Assembly (NCBI RefSeq): GCF_036227225.1
Contig: NZ_CP109444.1
Coordinates: 3,887,501 to 3,951,500, forward strand
Reading direction: 5' to 3'
DNA: 64,000 nucleotides
DNA from: Streptomyces sp. NBC_01478
GTDB lineage: Bacteria > Actinomycetota > Actinomycetes > Streptomycetales > Streptomycetaceae
Below are positions 24,830 to 34,265 of the stretch, piece after piece; position 1 is the first letter of the stretch, and every line of letters begins with the position of its first letter. Under the pieces are notes generated by a model. It was given only the letters and a program-made list of their open reading frames with translations. It was not told the DNA's origin and ran no database searches. The position numbers and the translations under genes were made by a program.

Positions 24830-26416
24830 TCAGCGGCCGCCCTGCGGCCGCGACCTCCGCGCCGCCAGGAACACCAGCGCGCCGCCCGCCACCAGCAGGA
24901 CGGCGGTGCCCGCCCGCAGCAGGACTCCGTCCGCGCCCGTGGCGGCGAGCCCGCCGCCGGTCGTCGTCCCGCCGCTGGTTCCCGCCCCGGAGCCTGACGG
25001 GCTCGCGGTGGCCGTGGCCGTGGCCGACGGGGAAGCGGAGGCGCTGGGCGACGGGCTGGACGTCGCCGAGCCGGTGGCCTTCACCGCGATCGCCGCGGTG
25101 TCGTTCGCCGCGTCGTCGTCACGGTTGGGGTACTCGGGGTTCTCCACCGCCCGCACGCTGCCCCGCGCGTCGGGGACGACCCGGTCGATCCGCACCGTGA
25201 ACTCCTGGGTCACGGAGTCGCCCGGCCGGAAGTCCGTGCTGCCGATGTCGCAGGTGTAGCTCTTCGCGCCGGCCTTGCCCGGTGTGCAGTTCCACAGCGG
25301 CCCGGGGTCGCCCTGCTCGCCGGCGCCGGGAGCACCGGTGATGGTGGTGCCGGCGGGCGGGGTCACCACGAACGTGCCGGAGTTGTCGGCGTCCCCCCAC
25401 TGGAAGTCCATCCGGCCCGGCCCGTTGTTCCGCACGCCCACGGTGATGCTCACCGTCTCGCCGACCTTGCCCTCGACCGTGTCGGCGAGCGCCTGGTAGT
25501 CGGCGTGCTGGGTGGTGGCGAAGGTGCCGTACCCGGAGCCGGTGAATCCGGAGCCGGAGGCGACGGACTTCAGGCCGAGCGGCGCGCCGGTGCCGGTCCC
25601 GGGGAAGTCGGACGGGTCGAAGGAGTCGGGCGCGGTGCCGCCGACCGGCCACACGACGTAGGTGTTGTAGCCGTACATCGTGTCCTTGGAGGCGGTGTAG
25701 CGCAGCGGCGCGTCCGTCTCGTAGGCCGCGCCGGGCGCGACCGTGGTGTCGAACCGGCACCAGGCGCCGACGTCGGACTGGTCCGAGTAGTGGCAGTTGG
25801 AGTGGTCACGGGCGAGAGAGACGCCTTCCGAGTCCTGCACCAGCAGCATGACGCCCTTGTCTGCGGGGGCTGCGCCGGTGTTGGCGAAGGCCGGGGTGCG
25901 CTCGAAGACGGCACCGGGCGCGATGCCCTTCAGCGCCGGGTAGGGCCGGGCGACGAGCTTCGGCCCGCCGACCAGGACGTCCGTCTTCCCCGTCACGGTG
26001 GCCGCGTCGGAGGCGGTGGCGGTGTAGGTGATGGCACCGGTGTCACCCGCCTTGGCGGCAGCGGTGGGCTTCAGGAAGAACGGGTCGATCGACTCCCCGC
26101 CCGACAGCGGGCCCACGTCGCACCTCACCTTCAGGGTGCCGGTGCTCACACAGTCCCCCGTGACCACCATCGTCGCCTTCCCGGCGAGGGACGACGCGTC
26201 GACCGCGACCGAGACGTCATGGGCGTCCCCGCCCGAGGCGGTGATGCCGAGGTCCAGGTTCGGGCCCTCGCCCTCGGTGGGGAGGTAGTAGTTCTCCTGG
26301 GCATCCAGGACGAGCGTCGTTCCGGCGGCGTGCGCGGCCGGGGTCGCGACCGCCATGACGGCGGTCGCGAAAGCGGCGGCCGCCGCCGTACGCCATGTTC
26401 TACGTATCGTCAGCAC
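24830..26416 (-). CDS. Sortase-anchored cell-surface protein (LAxTG signal)
   Basis: 528 residues from GTG 26416. An N-terminal signal peptide (basic RRTWRT, hydrophobic AAAAAFATAVMAVA, then PAAHAA cleavage) is followed by an Ala/Thr/Gly-rich extracellular region with DUF11-like beta domains (VGETVSITVGVRNNGPGRMD; DSVTQEFTVRIDRVVPD). A Ser/Pro/Ala/Thr-rich wall-spanning linker follows, then the sorting signal LAATG, a hydrophobic stretch and a basic tail (RRSRPQGGR). LAxTG is the class E sortase recognition motif of streptomycetes. No sortase gene is adjacent. The ligand or function of the exposed domain is unknown. Confidence 0.85.
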   Translation of the reverse strand: MLTIRRTWRTAAAAAFATAVMAVATPAAHAAGTTLVLDAQENYYLPTEGEGPNLDLGITASGGDAHDVSVAVDASSLAGKATMVVTGDCVSTGTLKVRCDVGPLSGGESIDPFFLKPTAAAKAGDTGAITYTATASDAATVTGKTDVLVGGPKLVARPYPALKGIAPGAVFERTPAFANTGAAPADKGVMLLVQDSEGVSLARDHSNCHYSDQSDVGAWCRFDTTVAPGAAYETDAPLRYTASKDTMYGYNTYVVWPVGGTAPDSFDPSDFPGTGTGAPLGLKSVASGSGFTGSGYGTFATTQHADYQALADTVEGKVGETVSITVGVRNNGPGRMDFQWGDADNSGTFVVTPPAGTTITGAPGAGEQGDPGPLWNCTPGKAGAKSYTCDIGSTDFRPGDSVTQEFTVRIDRVVPDARGSVRAVENPEYPNRDDDAANDTAAIAVKATGSATSSPSPSASASPSATATATASPSGSGAGTSGGTTTGGGLAATGADGVLLRAGTAVLLVAGGALVFLAARRSRPQGGR

Positions 26417-26506
26417 ACTACGTGGACACGTCAGAACACCGGAAGGTTGCGCCCGAGCGTCCGTCAGATGACAGACGGGTTCCGCCCGGGGAACCTCTGC
26501 GGCGGC

Positions 26507-26604
26507 ACCACATCTTCGCAGGTCAGGCCGGTCAGAACGTTTCCCCAGGTCAAAGACCTGCACAGGTCGGGCGGGTGGGACTCCAACCCACGGCCGACGG
26601 ATTA
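26507..26604. repeat. Degenerate tRNA-half/att-like repeat, copy A
   Basis: Contains ttcgcaggtca (26515 region) and, at about 26567-26604, tcgggcgggtgggactccaa continuing cccacggccgacggatta. This matches the minus-strand 3' half of the CAT-anticodon tRNA found in copies at 55.06 and 58.93 kb, with substitutions in the T loop. The conserved flank tttgaggatcttggcgg is absent here. Probably an old attachment-site remnant. The surrounding 26417-26680 interval has no gene. Confidence 0.45.
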
Positions 26605-26680
26605 CCCCTCGGTCCGCCAACCGGTTGACCTCCGTGGCGGGTCGCGGATCGCCCTCCGGGACGGCTGGGAGCATGCGCGC

Positions 26681-28309
26681 ATGGCACCCGACGCAGGTAC
26701 TGCTGAGAGTTCGAAATCGGCGCGACTCGTCCTGCTGACACTCGCCGCCGGTCAGTTCCTGATGGCGCTCGACAGCTCCGTCATGAACGTCTCGATCGCG
26801 ACGGTGGCCGAGGACGTGGGCACGACGGTGACAGGTGTCCAAGGCGCCATCACGGCGTACACCCTCGTGATGGCGATGTTCATGATCCCCGGCGGCAAGG
26901 CGGGCGCACTGATCGGACGCAAACGCGCGTTCATGATCGGCTGCGTCATCTACGGCTGCGGCTCCCTCACCACGGCGCTCGCACCGAACCTGTCCGTACT
27001 GCTGCTCGGCTGGTCGTTCCTGGAGGGGATCGGGGCAGCTCTCATCCTGCCCGCGATCGTGGCGCTGGTGGCAAGCAACTTCGCCACTGAACGCCGTCCC
27101 GCCGCCTACGGGCTCGTCGCGGCCGCGGGCGCCGTGGCGATCGCGGTCGGGCCGCTCATCGGGGGTGTCGCGACGACGTACTTCTCCTGGCGGTGGGTCT
27201 TCGCCGGTGAGGTCGTGATGGTGCTCGGCATCCTGGTGCTGGGCCGCCACATCGCGGACGCGCCGATCGGCGAACGCCCGCGCATCGATCTCGTCGGTGC
27301 CACGCTCTCCGCCCTCGGGCTCGGGATCTTCGTCTACGGAGTCCTCCGCTCGGACGAATGGGGCTGGTTCCAGCCGAAGCCCGACGCACCTTCGTGGCTC
27401 GGGGTTTCGCTGACCGTGTGGCTGATGCTGGCCGGTCTGCTGCTGGTCTGGCTCTTCCTCCGCTGGGAGGCCCGCCTGGTGGTGCGACACAGGGAGCCGC
27501 TCGTCGACCCGGACATGCTGCGCAACAAGCAGCTCACCGGCGGACTGACGATGTTCTTCTTCCAGTACCTCGTACAGATGGGCGTCTTCTTCGTCGTACC
27601 GCTCTATCTGTCCGTCGCCCTGGGCCTGTCCGCGCTCAAGACCGGCGCCCGTATCCTGCCGCTCTCGCTGACACTGCTGGCGGCCGCCGTTCTGATCCCC
27701 CGCTTCTTCCCGGATGTCTCGCCGCGGCGGGTGGTGCGGCTCGGGATCCTCGCGTTGCTCGCGGGCGCGGTGGTCCTGATGGCCGCGCTCGACGCGGACG
27801 CGGGCGCCGAAATCGTCACCGTCCCCCTCCTGTTGATCGGGCTCGGCATGGGCGCGCTGGCGTCCCAGCTCGGGTCGGTCACCGTGTCCGCGGTGCCCGA
27901 GGCACAGAGCGCGGAAGTCGGCGGCGTCCAGAACGCCGTCACCAACCTGGGTGCCTCGATCGGCACGGCACTCGCCGGGTCGATCATGATCGCCACGCTG
28001 ACGACCTCCTTCCTGACCAGCGTGGAGCAGAATCCGGCGATCCCGGCCGCGGTCAAGAGCCAGGCGACGGTCGAACTCCAAAGCGGTGCGCCGTTCCTGT
28101 CGGACGCCCAGCTCAAGTCCGCCCTCGACGAAGCGGGCACGAGCACGGAGGTGGCCCAGGCGGCACTCGACGCGAACACCGACGCCAGGATCGACGGGCT
28201 GCGCGCCGCACTCGCCGTCCTCGCCCTCACCGCTCTCCTCGCGCTGTTCTTCACGCACAGGATCCCGACCACCCAGCCCCGCTCGACGGAGCCCCGGGGC
28301 CGCGGCTGA
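26681..28309 (+). CDS. DHA2-type MFS drug exporter
   Basis: 542 residues, 14 predicted TM helices typical of the DHA2 (EmrB/QacA) family of proton-driven multidrug exporters. TM1 has the family start LTLAAGQFLMALDSSVMNVS, motif A is GGKAGALIGRKRAFMIG, and motif C-like glycines follow in VAIAVGPLIGG. An extracytoplasmic loop near residues 445-495 precedes the last TM and a short cytoplasmic tail. ATG 26681 has GGGAG ten bases upstream; the long upstream extension of the frame is spurious. No regulator is adjacent, so the substrate cannot be guessed. Confidence 0.92.
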   Translation: MAPDAGTAESSKSARLVLLTLAAGQFLMALDSSVMNVSIATVAEDVGTTVTGVQGAITAYTLVMAMFMIPGGKAGALIGRKRAFMIGCVIYGCGSLTTALAPNLSVLLLGWSFLEGIGAALILPAIVALVASNFATERRPAAYGLVAAAGAVAIAVGPLIGGVATTYFSWRWVFAGEVVMVLGILVLGRHIADAPIGERPRIDLVGATLSALGLGIFVYGVLRSDEWGWFQPKPDAPSWLGVSLTVWLMLAGLLLVWLFLRWEARLVVRHREPLVDPDMLRNKQLTGGLTMFFFQYLVQMGVFFVVPLYLSVALGLSALKTGARILPLSLTLLAAAVLIPRFFPDVSPRRVVRLGILALLAGAVVLMAALDADAGAEIVTVPLLLIGLGMGALASQLGSVTVSAVPEAQSAEVGGVQNAVTNLGASIGTALAGSIMIATLTTSFLTSVEQNPAIPAAVKSQATVELQSGAPFLSDAQLKSALDEAGTSTEVAQAALDANTDARIDGLRAALAVLALTALLALFFTHRIPTTQPRSTEPRGRG

Positions 28310-28568
28310 CGGACGCCTGCGACAGGGGAACCCGGGCTTTCCGCCGTACGCGTTCGCAGGAAGCCCGGCCGGCGAGGGCCTCGCCCTGTCGTTCGGCCGC
28401 GAGGCACGGATCCGCATCCGAGGCGACGGCTCGATCCGTCCCGCCGCAGGGGCACCGGTGGCCAAGATGCCTGCCGCTACGGAGTGTGAAACCGTGGGGG
28501 TGAGTGGGGAGCATGGTCCGGGTCGGGGCAGACGCTCCGTCCGGCCGCTTCCCCCAGGAGGTGGCGTC

Positions 28569-29969
28569 ATGCCTGACCAGGCCGACGGAAGGCTTCCGGA
28601 GGAACGGGCGGCAAGGGGCCGTGCAGCACGGGCGGACGCGCCACGCTCCGCCCACGCCGAGTACCAGCCCTCGGCGAAACGACCGGACCCCGTGGACACC
28701 ATCGAGGCGCAGTCCGCCGCCCGGCTGCCGGAACTCGTACCCATCCGCTACGGCCGGATGCTGGAGTCCCCCTTCCGCTTCTACCGGGGCGCCGCCTCCA
28801 TCATGGCCGGAGACCTGGCCGACACCCCCCGATCGGGAATCACCGCCCAACTGTGCGGGGACGCGCATCTGCTGAACTTCCGGCTGCTCGCCTCGCCCGA
28901 GCGGCGCCTGGTGTTCGACATCAACGACTTCGACGAGACCCTGCCCGGCCCCTGGGAGTGGGACGTCAAGAGGCTGGCCGCGAGCCTCGCCATCGCCGGA
29001 CGCGAAAACGGTTACACGGATGCCGAACGGGCCTCCGTCGTACGAGCCACCGTGCGGTCCTACCGCAAGAACATGCGCGGCTTCGCCGGCCTGGGCAACC
29101 TCGACGTCTGGTACACCCAGGCCGGCGCGGACATGCTGCAGGCACTGGCGGACCGGAAACTGGGAGCGGACGCCCGCAGGCGTGCCCGGCGGGCCATGGC
29201 CAAGGCCCGCGGCCGCGACAGCCTCCAGGCCTTCGAAAAGCTCACGCGGGTGGTCGACGGCCGGCGCAGGATCGCCCCCGACCCGCCCCTGATCATGCCC
29301 CTCCAGAACCTGCTGCCGGGCACCGAGCGCGACGCCCTGGAGGAAGGACTGCGCGAGCTGATCGAGCGGTACGGCCACAGCCTGCAGTCCGACCGCCGCC
29401 ACCTGCTGGGGCAGTACCGAATCGTCGACATGGCCCGCAAGGTCGTCGGGGTCGGCAGCGTCGGCACCCGCTGCTGGATCGTCCTGCTGCTCGGCAGGGA
29501 CGACGAGGACCCGCTGCTGCTGCAGGCCAAGGAGGCCGACCTGTCGGTGCTGGCCCCGTACGCGGGCACGAGCACCTACGACAACCAGGGCCAACGGGTC
29601 GTCGCCGGGCAACGCCTCATGCAGGCCACCAGCGACATCTTCCTCGGCTGGGAACGCGTCATCGGCATGGACGGACGCCAACGCGACTTCTACATACGCC
29701 AGTTGCGGGACTGGAAGGGCATCGCCGAACCCCAGCTCATGGTCCCCGAGGACATGCGCGCCTTCGGTCAGGTCTGCGGCGCCACCCTCGCCCGCGCCCA
29801 CGCCCGCTCCGGAGACCGCATCGCCATCGCCGCCTACCTGGGCGCGAGTGATGTCTTCGACCGCGCGCTCGCCGTCTTCGCCGAACGCTACGCCGACCAG
29901 AACGAACGCGACCACCAAGCCCTCACCGACGCCGTGGAGGCCGGCCGAGTCCCCGCCCAGAGCGCATAA
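28569..29969 (+). CDS. DUF2252-family protein
   Basis: 466 residues, cytosolic. DUF2252 hallmarks: PIRYGRMLESPFRFYRGAAS near residue 60, then CGDAHLLNF, VFDINDFDETLPGPWEWDVK and RLAASLAIAG. These resemble the nucleotide- and metal-binding segments of kinase-like folds (HxDxxxxN-type and DFD), so a phosphotransferase-like activity is suspected but unproven for the family. AGGAGGT precedes ATG 28569. Followed after 14 bases by the PLDc_N/SHOCT gene, likely one operon. Confidence 0.88.
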   Translation: MPDQADGRLPEERAARGRAARADAPRSAHAEYQPSAKRPDPVDTIEAQSAARLPELVPIRYGRMLESPFRFYRGAASIMAGDLADTPRSGITAQLCGDAHLLNFRLLASPERRLVFDINDFDETLPGPWEWDVKRLAASLAIAGRENGYTDAERASVVRATVRSYRKNMRGFAGLGNLDVWYTQAGADMLQALADRKLGADARRRARRAMAKARGRDSLQAFEKLTRVVDGRRRIAPDPPLIMPLQNLLPGTERDALEEGLRELIERYGHSLQSDRRHLLGQYRIVDMARKVVGVGSVGTRCWIVLLLGRDDEDPLLLQAKEADLSVLAPYAGTSTYDNQGQRVVAGQRLMQATSDIFLGWERVIGMDGRQRDFYIRQLRDWKGIAEPQLMVPEDMRAFGQVCGATLARAHARSGDRIAIAAYLGASDVFDRALAVFAERYADQNERDHQALTDAVEAGRVPAQSA

Positions 29970-29983
29970 GTAGGAGGACGACC

Positions 29984-30400
29984 ATGAGCGACAACCTGTA
30001 TCTGGCGTACGACTATCCGCTCCTCGACGCGTTCTGGACGATGATGATGATCTTCCTCTGGATCCTCTGGTTCGTCCTGCTGTTCCGCGTCATCGGCGAT
30101 ATCTTCCGCGACGACTCGCTGAACGGGTGGGCGAAGACGGGATGGACCCTCTTCGTGATCGTCCTGCCGTTCCTCGGCATCTTCGTGTACCTGATCGCCC
30201 GGGGCCGTGGCATGGGCAGGCGCGAACAGCAGTACGCCAGGGCGCAGCAGGATTCGCTCGACACGTACATCCGCCAGACCGCCGGAAGCGCGGGCAACGG
30301 CCACGCGGACGAGCTGGCCAAGCTGTCCGAGCTCAAGAGCAAGGGCGACCTCACCGAGGCGGAGTTCCAGCACGCCAAGGAGAAGGTCCTCACGTCCTGA
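29984..30400 (+). CDS. PLDc_N/SHOCT small membrane protein
   Basis: 138 residues. Two TM helices (FWTMMMIFLWILWFVLLFRV and WTLFVIVLPFLGIFVYLIA) form the phospholipase-D-nuclease N-terminal type hairpin without any nuclease domain. A cytoplasmic linker leads to a C-terminal SHOCT helix-turn-helix (ELAKLSELKSKGDLTEAEFQ). Such proteins are common in actinomycetes and often accompany stress genes; function unknown. GGAGGA precedes ATG 29984. The 3' end overlaps the converging antiporter gene by 11 bases. Confidence 0.85.
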   Translation: MSDNLYLAYDYPLLDAFWTMMMIFLWILWFVLLFRVIGDIFRDDSLNGWAKTGWTLFVIVLPFLGIFVYLIARGRGMGRREQQYARAQQDSLDTYIRQTAGSAGNGHADELAKLSELKSKGDLTEAEFQHAKEKVLTS

Positions 30401-31673
30401 CGGACCCCTCGGGTACAGGTGGGCCCTCGCGCAGATCGGGCGTGGCCGCCGCGGCCTTCCTGTGCCAGCGGCCGTACCGCTCGGCGAGGGCCACGGCCGA
30501 GACGCCGTGCAGGAGGACGCTGAGGCCGACGGTGAGCGCGACCACCCTGCCCAGCAGTTCCACCCCGGGTACGTGTTCCTCGACCACGAGCAGCGCCAGC
30601 ACCACGGACGCGAGACCGCGGGGTCCGAACCACCCGACAAAGGCCACCGTGGGAAGCCGCAGCCCGCTCCCGGCCAGCGCGAGAGCCACCGGCAGCATCC
30701 TGACGACGGTGAGACTGAGCACCGCGTACAGGACGATCCGCCAGTTCAGGTGCTCCAGCGCGGGACCGAGCAGCACCGCCCCGAAGACCAGAAGGCTGAT
30801 CGCGGCGAGCAGTCGAGCGAGGTTCCCGGCGAACTCGGCCGTGCCCTCCGGGCCGTCGCGCTCGACGCCGGCCGGATGACGGCGCAGGGCGAACCCGAAG
30901 GCGAATCCGGCGGCCCAGGCGGCGATGAAGCCGCTGCCGTCCGTCAGGACGGCGAGTTCGTACGACGCCGCCGCGACGGCCAGTGGGTAGACCTGCCGCC
31001 ACTCCCCCGTCCCCCGTTCCCCGGCCCGGGACCACTGCAGCAGCCGACCGCCCAGCCCACCGGCCAGCAGACCCAGCGCGGTGCTCAGCACGAGTGCGCG
31101 CCAGAAGACACCCGTCACACCCTCTTCCGCGTAATGCGTGCCCGGGACGGCTGCCAGGAACAGCACGAAGAGGGGCAGCACCATGCCGTCGTTCAGGCCG
31201 CTTTCGGCATTGAGGCCGTGCCGGACGAGTGCCGGAACGCGGGGACTGGTGATGGCGGTCTTTTCGAGGGCGACGTCGGTGGGCAGGAGGACGGCGCCGA
31301 CGAGTGCGCACTCCCACACCGTCAGCCCCGGCAGCAGGAACAGGGCGAGCAGCCAGCCGGCCCCGAGACTCAGCGGCAGTCCGATGCCGAGCAGGCGGCC
31401 CGGCAGAAAGCCGCCGGTCACCAGGTCACCTCTGCGGACCGTCATGGCGTCGGTGAACAGCACGAGCGTCAGGGTGACTTCGAGAAGCGCGAGGATCGGT
31501 GCGGCGTCGCGCCGCAGGTCGACGATGTTCAGCACGGCCGGCCCGAGGAGGATCCCGGAGCCGACGAACACGATCGCCGGCGTCAGCGGCGTCGAGGACA
31601 GCCGACGCGAACCCAACGCGTACGCGGCGGTGACGCCCGCCACCGCCAGACCGGTCCAGCCCCCACTGCTCAT
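30390..31673 (-). CDS. Na+(K+)/H+ antiporter, CPA1/NhaP-like
   Basis: 427 residues, about 12 TM helices. The ion-binding motif NAESGLNDG (about residue 160) is the Asn-Asp signature of NhaP-type antiporters, and the later GWFGPRGLASVVLALL is typical of the second discontinuous helix. A short cytoplasmic tail and no regulatory domain. GGAGG precedes ATG 31673; the upstream open frame is a shadow of the divergent gene. Expected role: cation and pH homeostasis at the plasma membrane. Ion specificity cannot be read from the sequence. Confidence 0.9.
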   Translation of the reverse strand: MSSGGWTGLAVAGVTAAYALGSRRLSSTPLTPAIVFVGSGILLGPAVLNIVDLRRDAAPILALLEVTLTLVLFTDAMTVRRGDLVTGGFLPGRLLGIGLPLSLGAGWLLALFLLPGLTVWECALVGAVLLPTDVALEKTAITSPRVPALVRHGLNAESGLNDGMVLPLFVLFLAAVPGTHYAEEGVTGVFWRALVLSTALGLLAGGLGGRLLQWSRAGERGTGEWRQVYPLAVAAASYELAVLTDGSGFIAAWAAGFAFGFALRRHPAGVERDGPEGTAEFAGNLARLLAAISLLVFGAVLLGPALEHLNWRIVLYAVLSLTVVRMLPVALALAGSGLRLPTVAFVGWFGPRGLASVVLALLVVEEHVPGVELLGRVVALTVGLSVLLHGVSAVALAERYGRWHRKAAAATPDLREGPPVPEGSVRT

Positions 31674-31860
31674 GTTCCGGCCCTCCGGATCCACCCCGCC
31701 GTCCGCGTGAACGCGCCGCTGGCCTCCTTCTACAGGCCGGCGACGGGCTGCCCCTGGAACGGCGGGGCGCAGTCGCCCGTCTGGCCCACCTGGGCGGGCA
31801 GGGTGATCGTGGAGCAGCGGCAATGGAGGGAAACGATCCCCCAGGAGCTCTGGAGCGCCC

Positions 31861-33201
31861 ATGGCCACCCCGCACCAGCCGTCCGAGCCCGATGCCACCG
31901 CGGAGGGGAACGCGGGTGATGCTGCGGGAAGTGAGCGCCGGCACGGCTCGGCGGCCGTACGGATCACGCGGAAGACCGCCTCGGCGGTGCTCATCGTGCT
32001 CACCTGCCTCCTGGTGCCCGTCGCGCTGCTCACGGTGTGGGTGCACGACATCGCGCTGGACACCGACCGGTACGTGGCAACGGTCTCGCCGCTGGCCTCG
32101 AACGCGGCGATCGAGGACGCGGCGGTCAAACGCATCACCGCTGCCGCCGACGTGCGGGTGGACGGCAGCCAGGCCGCCGCCGACATCGCCGCCTGGCTGC
32201 AGTCGCAGGGCCTGCCACCGCGTGCGGCACAGTCGCTGAAGGGGCTGGGCCCGCAGCTCGACTCCGCGGTCAACGACACGGTCGAGAAGGTGGCCACCCG
32301 TTTCGTGCGCGGCGACCGCTTCGAGCGCATCTGGACGAACGCCAACCGGCGCGCCCACAGCGCGGTCGTGCACGCGCTCACCGGCGAGGGCCGTGGCGCC
32401 GTGAGCACGAACGACGGGACGGTCACTCTCGACGTGGGCGAAGCCGTCGACCAGGTCAAACAATCACTCGTGGACGCCGGCCTGTCCCCGGCCGCCAAGA
32501 TCCCCGACGTAGACAAGCAGATGGTGCTGCTCCAGTCCGACCAACTGAAGAAGATCCGCAAGGGCGCCCATCTGCTGGACGTGATCGGGAACTGGTTTCC
32601 CGTGTTCGTCGTGGTGATCGGCGCGGCCGGCGTGCTGCTGGCCCACCGGCGCCGCCGCGCCCTGGCCCGTACGGCTCTCGGTGCGGCCTTCGCCTGCCTG
32701 GTCGTGGCCGTCGTCCTGGTCGTCGCCCGCCGCTACTACCTGGATCATCTCCCGCCCCAGGTTCAGTCGGAGGCCGCCGCGGCAGCCGTCTTCGACACCC
32801 TGCTGCGCTTCCTGAAAGTCAGCCTGCGCACGGCGATCGTGCTCGGTGTGGTCATCGCGCTCGGCGCCTACCTGATCGGCCCCGGGCGGCTGCCCCGCGC
32901 CGTCCGGGGCACATCCGAGCGCACGGCCGACTCCGCGGCACGGTGGGCGTACGCCCACCAGGTCCGCACCGGTCGCGCGGGGAGCTGGGCCGAGACCCAC
33001 CGCCGGTGGATCGCGCTGGCCGCCCTGCTGATCGTGGCCCTGGTGTTCGCACTCTGGAACCACCCGACGGTCCTGACCATCCTGGTGCTGGTCGTCGTCC
33101 TGCTGGCCGTGCTCGCGCTGCTCGCGCTCCTGGCCGCCTCCGGCCGCACCACCGTCGATGCCGAGCGGACGGCACCACCGCGACCGGAAGACGGCGAGTG
33201 A
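31861..33201 (+). CDS. Conserved multi-pass membrane protein with large extracytoplasmic domain
   Basis: 446 residues. A cytoplasmic N-terminus is followed by TM1 (SAVLIVLTCLLVPVALLTVW), an extracytoplasmic helical domain of about 180 residues (VATVSPLASNAAIEDAAVKR; GDRFERIWTNANRRAHSAVV), then five more hydrophobic helices (WFPVFVVVIGAAGVLLA onwards) and an acidic tail. The layout is conserved among actinomycetes but has no known function to my knowledge. Divergent from the antiporter gene across 187 bases. Transport or envelope-integrity roles are possible. Confidence 0.75.
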   Translation: MATPHQPSEPDATAEGNAGDAAGSERRHGSAAVRITRKTASAVLIVLTCLLVPVALLTVWVHDIALDTDRYVATVSPLASNAAIEDAAVKRITAAADVRVDGSQAAADIAAWLQSQGLPPRAAQSLKGLGPQLDSAVNDTVEKVATRFVRGDRFERIWTNANRRAHSAVVHALTGEGRGAVSTNDGTVTLDVGEAVDQVKQSLVDAGLSPAAKIPDVDKQMVLLQSDQLKKIRKGAHLLDVIGNWFPVFVVVIGAAGVLLAHRRRRALARTALGAAFACLVVAVVLVVARRYYLDHLPPQVQSEAAAAAVFDTLLRFLKVSLRTAIVLGVVIALGAYLIGPGRLPRAVRGTSERTADSAARWAYAHQVRTGRAGSWAETHRRWIALAALLIVALVFALWNHPTVLTILVLVVVLLAVLALLALLAASGRTTVDAERTAPPRPEDGE

Positions 33202-33262
33202 CATTCAGCGCCGTCGATCACCCCCGAAGCCCTCAAATGCGCTGATCGGGCGGTGGCCGACG

Positions 33263-34156
33263 TCAGTCGGCCGACGGCCCGGGCAAGGTGTCGACGAGGC
33301 CGAGGAGCCCTCTCAGTGCCGGCGCGACGCTTGCCGGACGGTGGGCCAGGGCGAGGTCCACGGTGGGCATGGGTGCGGTCACCCGCTTGAGCCGCACTCC
33401 TGGTATGCGCAGCGCACGAGCACGCCCCTCGGGCACCGGGGCGATGCCGGTGCCCGCGGCGACGCTGAGGAGAAGCTGTTCGTCGTCGGGTTCCTCCCGC
33501 ACGATGCGCGGCCCGCCGTCCGGCCACAACTGCCGGGTGATCAGGTCGTGCATTCCGGGGGCGTTCTCGCGCGGCCAGAGGATCACGGGTTCCGCGGCGA
33601 TGTGCCTGCGGGTGACCCTTCGCGCGTGGGCGAGGGAATGATCCGCGGGGACGGCCACGAGAAGTTCCTCGCGGGCGATGTGCCGGCACTCCAGGCCCGT
33701 GTCGTCCAGCGGAGGGCGTACGAAGGCGGCATCCAGCCTCCCGGCCAGCAGCTCGGTGATGTTGTGCGCGGTCCACCCCGTCCGTACGACGAGATCCACG
33801 TCCGGATGGAGCGTACGGAACGCGGCGAGGAGGGCGTCGACGGAGCCGCCGCGGGCGGAGCGGGTCAGGGCCAGCCGCAGTTGTCCCTGTCGTCCGCCGA
33901 CGGCCGCACGGATCCGTTCCTGCGATGCGTCCGCGTGGGCCAGCAGTTCGCCGGCTTCACGGGCCACGACCTCACCGACGGGGGTCAACCGGCAGCCCCG
34001 GCTGCCTCGTTCGAGCAGTGGAGCGCCGATGTCCCGCTCCAGCGCCCTGATCTGCTGGCTCAGCGCGGGCTGGGCGATGTGCAGCCGGCGCGCGGCCCGG
34101 GTGAAGTTCAACTCCTCGGCCAGCACGAGGAAGTACCGCAGCCGCCGCAAGTCCAT
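33263..34156 (-). CDS. LysR-family transcriptional regulator
   Basis: 297 residues. The N-terminal winged HTH begins MDLRRLRYFLVLAEELNFTR and has the recognition region IAQPALSQQIRALERDIG; the effector domain follows. ATG 34156 is the family-standard start. A -10-like TATAGT (minus strand, 34168-34163) ends six bases before the ATG, so the transcript is probably leaderless. A perfect palindrome (34166-34180) overlaps that promoter element, suggesting autorepression. Divergent from the D-amino-acid-oxidase-like gene, its likely target. Confidence 0.9.
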   Translation of the reverse strand: MDLRRLRYFLVLAEELNFTRAARRLHIAQPALSQQIRALERDIGAPLLERGSRGCRLTPVGEVVAREAGELLAHADASQERIRAAVGGRQGQLRLALTRSARGGSVDALLAAFRTLHPDVDLVVRTGWTAHNITELLAGRLDAAFVRPPLDDTGLECRHIAREELLVAVPADHSLAHARRVTRRHIAAEPVILWPRENAPGMHDLITRQLWPDGGPRIVREEPDDEQLLLSVAAGTGIAPVPEGRARALRIPGVRLKRVTAPMPTVDLALAHRPASVAPALRGLLGLVDTLPGPSAD

Positions 34157-34165
34157 CCGCCAACT

Positions 34166-34180
34166 ATAAGCGCGGCTTAT
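34166..34180. promoter_or_regulatory. LysR operator overlapping a leaderless promoter
   Basis: Perfect dyad ATAAGC-gcg-GCTTAT in the divergent region. It overlaps TATAGT (minus strand), which is placed as a -10 box for a transcript starting at the lysR ATG itself. About 86 bases remain to the divergent oxidase ATG, so the same dyad could regulate both genes. Confidence 0.6.
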
Positions 34181-34265
34181 GGCTTGGAACATGGCTGGTC
34201 TTGGACAGGTCGTCAACTCCCCGCCGACAGTGGGAAACACACGGGTCAGCGATCAAGGGGGAGAC

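Noticed and set aside
26567..26640. Complete tRNA including the sequence right of copy A
   Set aside because: I tried to fold the segment as a full tRNA; no consistent anticodon arm and D arm could be drawn.
26417..28744. Long N-terminal extension of the LAxTG-protein frame across the MFS gene
   Set aside because: The signal peptide begins at 26416 and the extension is antisense to a certain transporter gene.
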